A DNA stretch of 64,000 bases from Zoogloea sp021286885 (lineage in GTDB: Bacteria > Pseudomonadota > Gammaproteobacteria > Burkholderiales > Rhodocyclaceae). The notes beneath the pieces were generated by a model. It saw nothing but the letters and a program-made list of their open reading frames with translations. It was not told where the DNA came from and did no database searches. The position numbers were made by a program, and so were the translations under genes. Location: the NCBI RefSeq assembly GCF_041915215.1, contig NZ_JAYSBV010000018.1; one strand, written 5' to 3'. The stretch's first letter is position 1. Each line of letters begins with the position of its first letter. Below, in pieces: positions 59,506 through 64,000 of the stretch.

Positions 59506-61062
59506 ATGGGTATGCGTAAGACTGGCCTGGCCTTTGGCCTGGCTGCCGTGTGCGCGGTGTGGCTGGTGGCCTGTGGCGGTGGTGGCGGTTCTGCCGGCAG
59601 CGCCGCGTCTGACAGCAGTTCGAGCAGCAGTGTGTCCACCGCCAGTGGCACCGTGACCGGCTTTGGCAGCGTGTATGTGGATGGGGTCGCCCTGGAAGAC
59701 GCCAAGTCTTATACCCGGGTCGAAAACGCCGATGGCACCTACGCCAACGTGAGCCTCAAGCTCGGTGAGCGGGTGCGGGTGGCGTATGACAGCAGCGGCA
59801 CCGCCAGCACCGTGACGGTGGATGCGGCGGTCATCGGGGCGGTGAGCGCCCTGGATAGCAGCGCCCTTACCCTGACCGTCGCCGGCCAGGCGGTGAGCGT
59901 GAATACCGACAGCACGGCAGGCGTGGTCACCGTGTTTGGCGGCGGCTACACCGCTTTCACCGACATCGCCGTATCGGATCTGGTCGAAGTCCACGGCAGC
60001 GCGGTTTACAGCAGCACCCTGGGCAAATACGTGGTCCAGGCCACCCGGATCGAGAAGAAGTCCAGCATTTCGGCGGTGCGGGTGATGGGCACCCTGAGCA
60101 GCCTGGACACCAGCGCCCAGACCTTCGCCATCAATGGCCTCACGGTGGCCTACGGTTCTGCCACCCTGGTGCCCAGCACAACAACCCTGGCCAATGGCCA
60201 GACGGTCGTGGTGTGGGGGGCCTCCGGCAGCCTGGTGACCACCAGCACCGGCCTGAGCCTCACCGCGTCCCGGGTGCGGGTGCAGAACGCGGCCCTGGCC
60301 GATGGCAGCACCAGCGGCACCACCCAGCTGGGCGGCGTGATCAGCAGTTATAGCGCCACCAGTGGCAGCTTCCAGCTGGCGGGCGTCACCGTGAAGGTCG
60401 GCAGCGCGACCCTGGTGCCGACCACCGCTACCCTGGCCGATGGCGCCTATGTGCAGGTGGCGGGCACCGTGGGCAGCGATGGCAGCATCACCGCCACCCG
60501 CATTGTGGTTCGCCAGAGCAGCACCAGCAGCGATCTGGCCACCGTGCGCCTCTCCGGCGCCATTGAAGGCCTCACCGACCAGAATTCGTTTGTGGTGCGG
60601 GGTGTGCCGGTGGACGCCAGCGGCATCGACCGGACCACGTCCTGCGTGGGTGTGACCCTGGCCGTGGGGACGGTGGTGAATGTGACCGCCACCGTGCAGA
60701 GTGGCACCGATGTAGTCCTCGCCACCCAGCTGAGCTGCCCCGCCAGCACCAGCTACACCATCCGCAGCCTGAGCGGCACCGCAGGCAGCGTGGATAGCAC
60801 CGCCCTGAGCTTTGTGCTGACCACCAGCACGGGCACCCAGACCGTGTCCTGGAGCGACCAGACCGTGTTTGCCGGAGTAACGGCGGCCACCCTGAGCGGG
60901 GCGAGTGTGGTGGTTCAGGGCTATCTGAACAGCGCCAGCGTGCTGGTGGCCCGCAGCATCCGGAATCCGTCGGTCAGTACCGGGCGCAGCGATGCAGATG
61001 CTTACAGCGGTCTGGAAAGCTCCTCCAGCCGGTCGTGGACGGTATATCGCAGCCGCCGCTGA
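59506..61062 (+). CDS. DUF5666 repeat lipoprotein, second copy
   Basis: 518 residues. Lipobox LVAC (Cys about 23), then a Ser-rich linker (DSSSSSSVSTASGTVTGFGSV starts the repeats) and about five DUF5666-like units with LKLGERVRVAYD and VVQATRIEKK recurring. It is clearly related to the preceding gene. Ser and Thr are unusually abundant. It ends the operon; a strong terminator lies 78 bases downstream. GGAG precedes the ATG. Confidence 0.85.
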   Translation: MGMRKTGLAFGLAAVCAVWLVACGGGGGSAGSAASDSSSSSSVSTASGTVTGFGSVYVDGVALEDAKSYTRVENADGTYANVSLKLGERVRVAYDSSGTASTVTVDAAVIGAVSALDSSALTLTVAGQAVSVNTDSTAGVVTVFGGGYTAFTDIAVSDLVEVHGSAVYSSTLGKYVVQATRIEKKSSISAVRVMGTLSSLDTSAQTFAINGLTVAYGSATLVPSTTTLANGQTVVVWGASGSLVTTSTGLSLTASRVRVQNAALADGSTSGTTQLGGVISSYSATSGSFQLAGVTVKVGSATLVPTTATLADGAYVQVAGTVGSDGSITATRIVVRQSSTSSDLATVRLSGAIEGLTDQNSFVVRGVPVDASGIDRTTSCVGVTLAVGTVVNVTATVQSGTDVVLATQLSCPASTSYTIRSLSGTAGSVDSTALSFVLTTSTGTQTVSWSDQTVFAGVTAATLSGASVVVQGYLNSASVLVARSIRNPSVSTGRSDADAYSGLESSSSRSWTVYRSRR

Positions 61063-61139
61063 GTACGGGGCGGCGTAAAAGATGAAGGCGCCACGTCGGT
61101 ATTGAATCGACGGGCGCCCCCAGAGCAGTCGCAACTTTG

Positions 61140-61168
61140 CCGGACGGGCAACCGTCCGGTTTTTTTTG
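61140..61168 (+). terminator. Rho-independent terminator of the DUF5666 operon
   Basis: CCGGACGG (61140-61147) and CCGTCCGG (61152-61159) form a perfect 8-bp stem with a GCAA tetraloop, followed by eight to nine T. The clearest intrinsic terminator in the window. Confidence 0.93.
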
Positions 61169-61219
61169 TCTACATAGATTAGCAGGCCCGGGCGGGGCCG
61201 GGGTTGAGGTTCCGATCGC

Positions 61220-62548
61220 TCAATCCAGGCGGGCGCTGCTGGTGCCAGCGGCCCAGGCCAGCTGCTGCTTCAGCTCGGTGGTTTGTTGCCGGAACTGGGC
61301 GAGGGCAGCCCCGCTGATCGGGCGCACACTGGGTAATCCCACGGTGAGCGGGTTTTGATGCACCCCGTTGATCCGGAATTCGTAGTGCAGATGGGGCCCG
61401 GTGGCCCAGCCCGTGGTGCCCACGTAGCCGATGACATCCCCTTGATTCACGCTGCTGCCTTTTTTGAGCCGGGGCGCAAAGCCGCTCAGGTGACCATAGG
61501 CGGTGGTGTATTTGTCCCCGTGGCGCAGCACCACAAAGTTGCCATAGCCGTTCTGCCAGCCCACGAATTCCACTTCGCCATGGGCCGTGGCCTTGACCGC
61601 CGTGCCGGTGGGCGCGCCAAAATCCACGCCCTGATGCTGCTTCCAGATGCCCTGAATGGGATGCAGCCGCATCGCAAAGCCCGAAGTCACCCGGGAAAAC
61701 TCCAGGGGCGAACGCAAAAAGCCTTCCTGGCGGCTCTTGCCCTGTTCGTCGTAGTACTCGGCCTTGCCATCCGGGTGGGTATATAGATAGGCCGCATGGC
61801 GCACGCCCTTGTTGTAGAACTCGGCCGACAGAATCCGCCCGGTGCGCACGGGCCGCCCCGCGTGGTACAGGACTTCGTACACCACATTGAAGTGGTCGCC
61901 CTTGCGCAGGTCAGTGTTGAAGTCGATCTCGTCGCCGAACATCCGGGCCAATTCTTCGCCCACGCTATCGGGCAGGCCAATGGCGTCCATGGTGGCAAAC
62001 AGGGAAGACTCGATGCTGCCCCCTTGCATCTGCACCCGGCTGTCCAGCGTGAGGGCCAGCTCTTCCAGGCGCAGGCCCTCGGCGGTCTGGCGCAGCAACA
62101 CCTGGTGATCGTTCTTGCCATGCACAAAAGAAACCGACACCAGGCGCCCTGCCGCCGTGGTGGCGACGGTGACCATACAGCCCGGGCGCATGATGGGGTT
62201 CAGGGTGCGTTGCAGGGCGTCCAGTGCCTTGCCCTTGGGCAGGCCTTCGGTATCGCTCACGCCCATCCGGCGCAGCAGGCTTGCCAGACTCTCGCTGCCC
62301 CGCAGCCGATCTTCCCGAATGAAGGGGCGGGCATCATCCTGCCGGATCTCCACGGGCAACTCGCCCAGCGCCTCCACCACCTTTTCGCTCAAGTCCGGCT
62401 GCTCGGCGCTGCCGGGCACCACGGCGACAGCCGTCGCCATTCCCAGGGCGGCCACCAGGGCCACTGCTCCCAGACGCCGCATGCGCGCCGGGTCGTCTGC
62501 GCGCAGCTTTTTGAGATGCGCTAGAATCGCCGTCTTTTCTCTAAGCAT
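61220..62548 (-). CDS. M23 family metallopeptidase (MepM-like DD-endopeptidase)
   Basis: 442 residues from ATG 62548. One N-terminal membrane anchor (about 25-48), an OapA/LysM-like periplasmic middle region and a C-terminal M23 LytM domain (about 300-410): HQGVDFGAPTGT holds the zinc HxxxD pair and GPHLHYEFRI the second His pair, so it is catalytic. It cleaves peptidoglycan cross-links, as MepM and relatives do. Divergent from tyrS, an arrangement common in Betaproteobacteria. Confidence 0.92.
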   Translation of the reverse strand: MLREKTAILAHLKKLRADDPARMRRLGAVALVAALGMATAVAVVPGSAEQPDLSEKVVEALGELPVEIRQDDARPFIREDRLRGSESLASLLRRMGVSDTEGLPKGKALDALQRTLNPIMRPGCMVTVATTAAGRLVSVSFVHGKNDHQVLLRQTAEGLRLEELALTLDSRVQMQGGSIESSLFATMDAIGLPDSVGEELARMFGDEIDFNTDLRKGDHFNVVYEVLYHAGRPVRTGRILSAEFYNKGVRHAAYLYTHPDGKAEYYDEQGKSRQEGFLRSPLEFSRVTSGFAMRLHPIQGIWKQHQGVDFGAPTGTAVKATAHGEVEFVGWQNGYGNFVVLRHGDKYTTAYGHLSGFAPRLKKGSSVNQGDVIGYVGTTGWATGPHLHYEFRINGVHQNPLTVGLPSVRPISGAALAQFRQQTTELKQQLAWAAGTSSARLD

Positions 62549-62622
62549 CGGACTTCCAAGCAAAATTTTAGCGGCGCAGTCTATCAAAAACTGCGTTTGC
62601 GTGCTTTTGCGCAAGGACAAAC

Positions 62623-63822
62623 ATGACTGATATCACTGCGTCGCTTGAACTGATCAAGCGCGGGGCCGATGAGCTCCTGATCGAAGCTGAACTGGTGGAA
62701 AAGCTCAAGACTGGGCGTCCCCTGCGGGTCAAGGCTGGCTTCGACCCCACCGCCCCCGACCTGCACCTGGGCCACACGGTGCTGATCAACAAGCTGCGCC
62801 ATTTCCAGGAACTGGGCCATCACGTGATGTTCCTGATCGGCGACTTCACCGGCATGATCGGCGACCCCACCGGCAAGAACACCACCCGCCCGCCTCTCAC
62901 CCGGGAGCAAGTGCTGGCCAACGCCAAGACTTATCAGGAGCAGGTCTTCAAGATCCTCGATCCTGAAAAGACCGAAGTCTGCTTCAACTCCGCCTGGATG
63001 AACGATCTGGGCGCCGCCGGCATGATTCGCCTTGCCGGCCAATACACCGTGGCCCGCATGCTGGAGCGGGATGATTTCTCCAAGCGCTTCGGCAATCACC
63101 AGCCCATCGCCATCCACGAGTTCCTGTACCCCCTGTGCCAGGGCTATGACTCGGTGGCCATGAAGGCCGACGTAGAGCTGGGCGGCACCGATCAGCGCTT
63201 CAACCTGCTGATGGGGCGCGAACTCCAAAAGAACTACGGCCAGGCGCCCCAGTGCATCCTCACGGTGCCGCTGCTCGAAGGCCTGGACGGCGTCAACAAG
63301 ATGTCCAAGTCCTTGGGCAACTATATTGGTATCTATGAGGCGCCCAACGAGATCTTCGGCAAGGTGATGTCCATCTCCGATGATCTGATGTGGCGTTACT
63401 ACGAGCTGCTGTCCTTCCTGCCCAGCAGCGAGATCGCCAAGCTGCGCACCGCCATTGCCGAAGGTCGCAACCCCCGCGATGTGAAAGTGCAACTCGCCCA
63501 AGAACTGGTCGCCCGCTTCCATAACCAGGCTGCTGCCGTGGCGGCCCTGGAAGACTTCGAAGCCCGCTTCCAGCGCAACGCGATTCCCGAAGACATCCCC
63601 GAAGTCCAGATCGCTGCTGGCGCCGAAGGGCTTGGGATTGCGATGGTGCTCAAGCAGGCCGGCCTCACCGCCAGCACGTCTGAAGCGCTGCGCATGATTG
63701 CCCAGGGCGGCGTGCGGATCGATGGCGAAAAGCTGTCCGACAAGGGGCTGCTGCTCCAGGCTGGCAACACCGTGGTGCTGCAGGTGGGCAAGCGTAAATA
63801 CGCCCGCGTCACCCTCAACTAA
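62623..63822 (+). CDS. tyrS: Tyrosyl-tRNA synthetase
   Basis: 399 residues. Class I synthetase: HIGH-type motif LHLGH (about 47-51), KMSKS (about 226-230), the tyrosine/tRNA anticodon helical region and a C-terminal S4 domain (about 335-395, GGVRIDGEKLSDKG). The KMSKS-containing, longer form (TyrZ-like) is common in Proteobacteria. An AAGGA signal lies before the ATG. It is followed by a strong promoter at the window edge. Confidence 0.97.
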   Translation: MTDITASLELIKRGADELLIEAELVEKLKTGRPLRVKAGFDPTAPDLHLGHTVLINKLRHFQELGHHVMFLIGDFTGMIGDPTGKNTTRPPLTREQVLANAKTYQEQVFKILDPEKTEVCFNSAWMNDLGAAGMIRLAGQYTVARMLERDDFSKRFGNHQPIAIHEFLYPLCQGYDSVAMKADVELGGTDQRFNLLMGRELQKNYGQAPQCILTVPLLEGLDGVNKMSKSLGNYIGIYEAPNEIFGKVMSISDDLMWRYYELLSFLPSSEIAKLRTAIAEGRNPRDVKVQLAQELVARFHNQAAAVAALEDFEARFQRNAIPEDIPEVQIAAGAEGLGIAMVLKQAGLTASTSEALRMIAQGGVRIDGEKLSDKGLLLQAGNTVVLQVGKRKYARVTLN

Positions 63823-63851
63823 GCCCCCAAGAAGTTTTTTGCAGAAAGTGC

Positions 63852-63879
63852 TTGACGGTGCGCGTTATAGGTCTATAAT
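63852..63879 (+). promoter_or_regulatory. Near-consensus strong promoter, likely of a stable RNA operon
   Basis: -35 TTGACG (63852-63857), a 16-base spacer and -10 TATAAT (63874-63879), then GCGCACC as a GC-rich discriminator and no start codon in the remaining 115 bases. A T/A-rich tract lies before the -35. Together with the position after tyrS this suggests an rRNA promoter whose leader continues past 64000. The RNA genes are not visible, so this is inferred. Confidence 0.65.
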
Positions 63880-64000
63880 GCGCACCTCTTCTGCAGCAAA
63901 CGCAACGCAGAAGACGCAGCAAGTAAGTAGAAAGCAGGTTTCGGGATTCAGGTAATTCCGGAAAATGCCGATAAATACAGGCTGTGGCGCTCAGGTGCTT

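Noticed and set aside
1..64000. CRISPR arrays, insertion sequences, prophage or tRNA genes
   Set aside because: No regularly spaced repeats, transposase or integrase motifs, phage genes or tRNA-like cloverleafs were found on reading either strand.

Overview
The window is chromosomal DNA from a GC-rich betaproteobacterium. The gene set (DUF484 beside dapF, CreA, DUF2782, long-type queF, ruvA/ruvB, heme d1 genes nirJ and nirN, a DUF6502/DUF5666 cassette, a PEP-CTERM protein) fits a denitrifying member of Rhodocyclales or a close relative. The genus cannot be fixed from sequence inspection alone. I see no phage genes, insertion sequences, CRISPR arrays or tRNAs. Genes are tightly packed, often with ATGA stop/start overlaps, and long antisense open frames are GC shadows.

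Layout. 1-5629: a truncated DUF4197 gene, then a run of a thioredoxin-like lipoprotein, a periplasmic adaptor, an FtsX-like permease, a LolD-like ATPase and a cation/proton antiporter. 5707-9351: bluB, an autoregulation-type operon (membrane protein, lipoprotein, winged-helix regulator) with a nested palindromic operator in its promoter, and rdgC. 9352-11308: an AT-rich stretch with a large inverted repeat, a PEP-CTERM protein and small membrane proteins. 11420-15273: a kinase-like protein, fabI, a HAD protein, srkA and a TerC-type membrane protein. 15392-20404: two tandem GGDEF-EAL proteins.

20476-25920 is a denitrification block: nnrS, a Dnr-type regulator, a DUF2249 protein, nirN and nirJ, with a Dnr/Fnr-like box upstream of nirJ. 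The nitrite reductase genes themselves are not here. 26032-34372: a LOG-family gene divergent from polA, a DUF2242 lipoprotein, an MltB-type transglycosylase, queF, murB, an unknown helical protein and a cupin. 34394-40011: an alpha/beta hydrolase, two tandem solute-binding proteins without transporter partners, and an O-antigen-ligase-like protein.

40198-45383: a UbiA-type prenyltransferase, a HAD phosphatase and a GST, then ruvA, an AI-2E-family permease and ruvB. 45439-51547: rlmI-like, DUF484, dapF, a CoA-binding protein, sppA, DUF2782 and creA. 51675-55711: a soluble chemoreceptor with five PAS domains translationally coupled to a triple-CheW protein. 55740-61168: a secreted subtilase divergent from a DUF6502-DUF5666-DUF5666 operon, with a palindrome between them and a strong terminator at the end. 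61220-64000: an M23 peptidase divergent from tyrS, then a near-consensus strong promoter at the right edge that looks like a stable-RNA (probably rRNA) promoter.

The most original material is the nested-operator operon (6376-8348), the PAS5 receptor/triple-CheW pair and the DUF6502/DUF5666 cassette.
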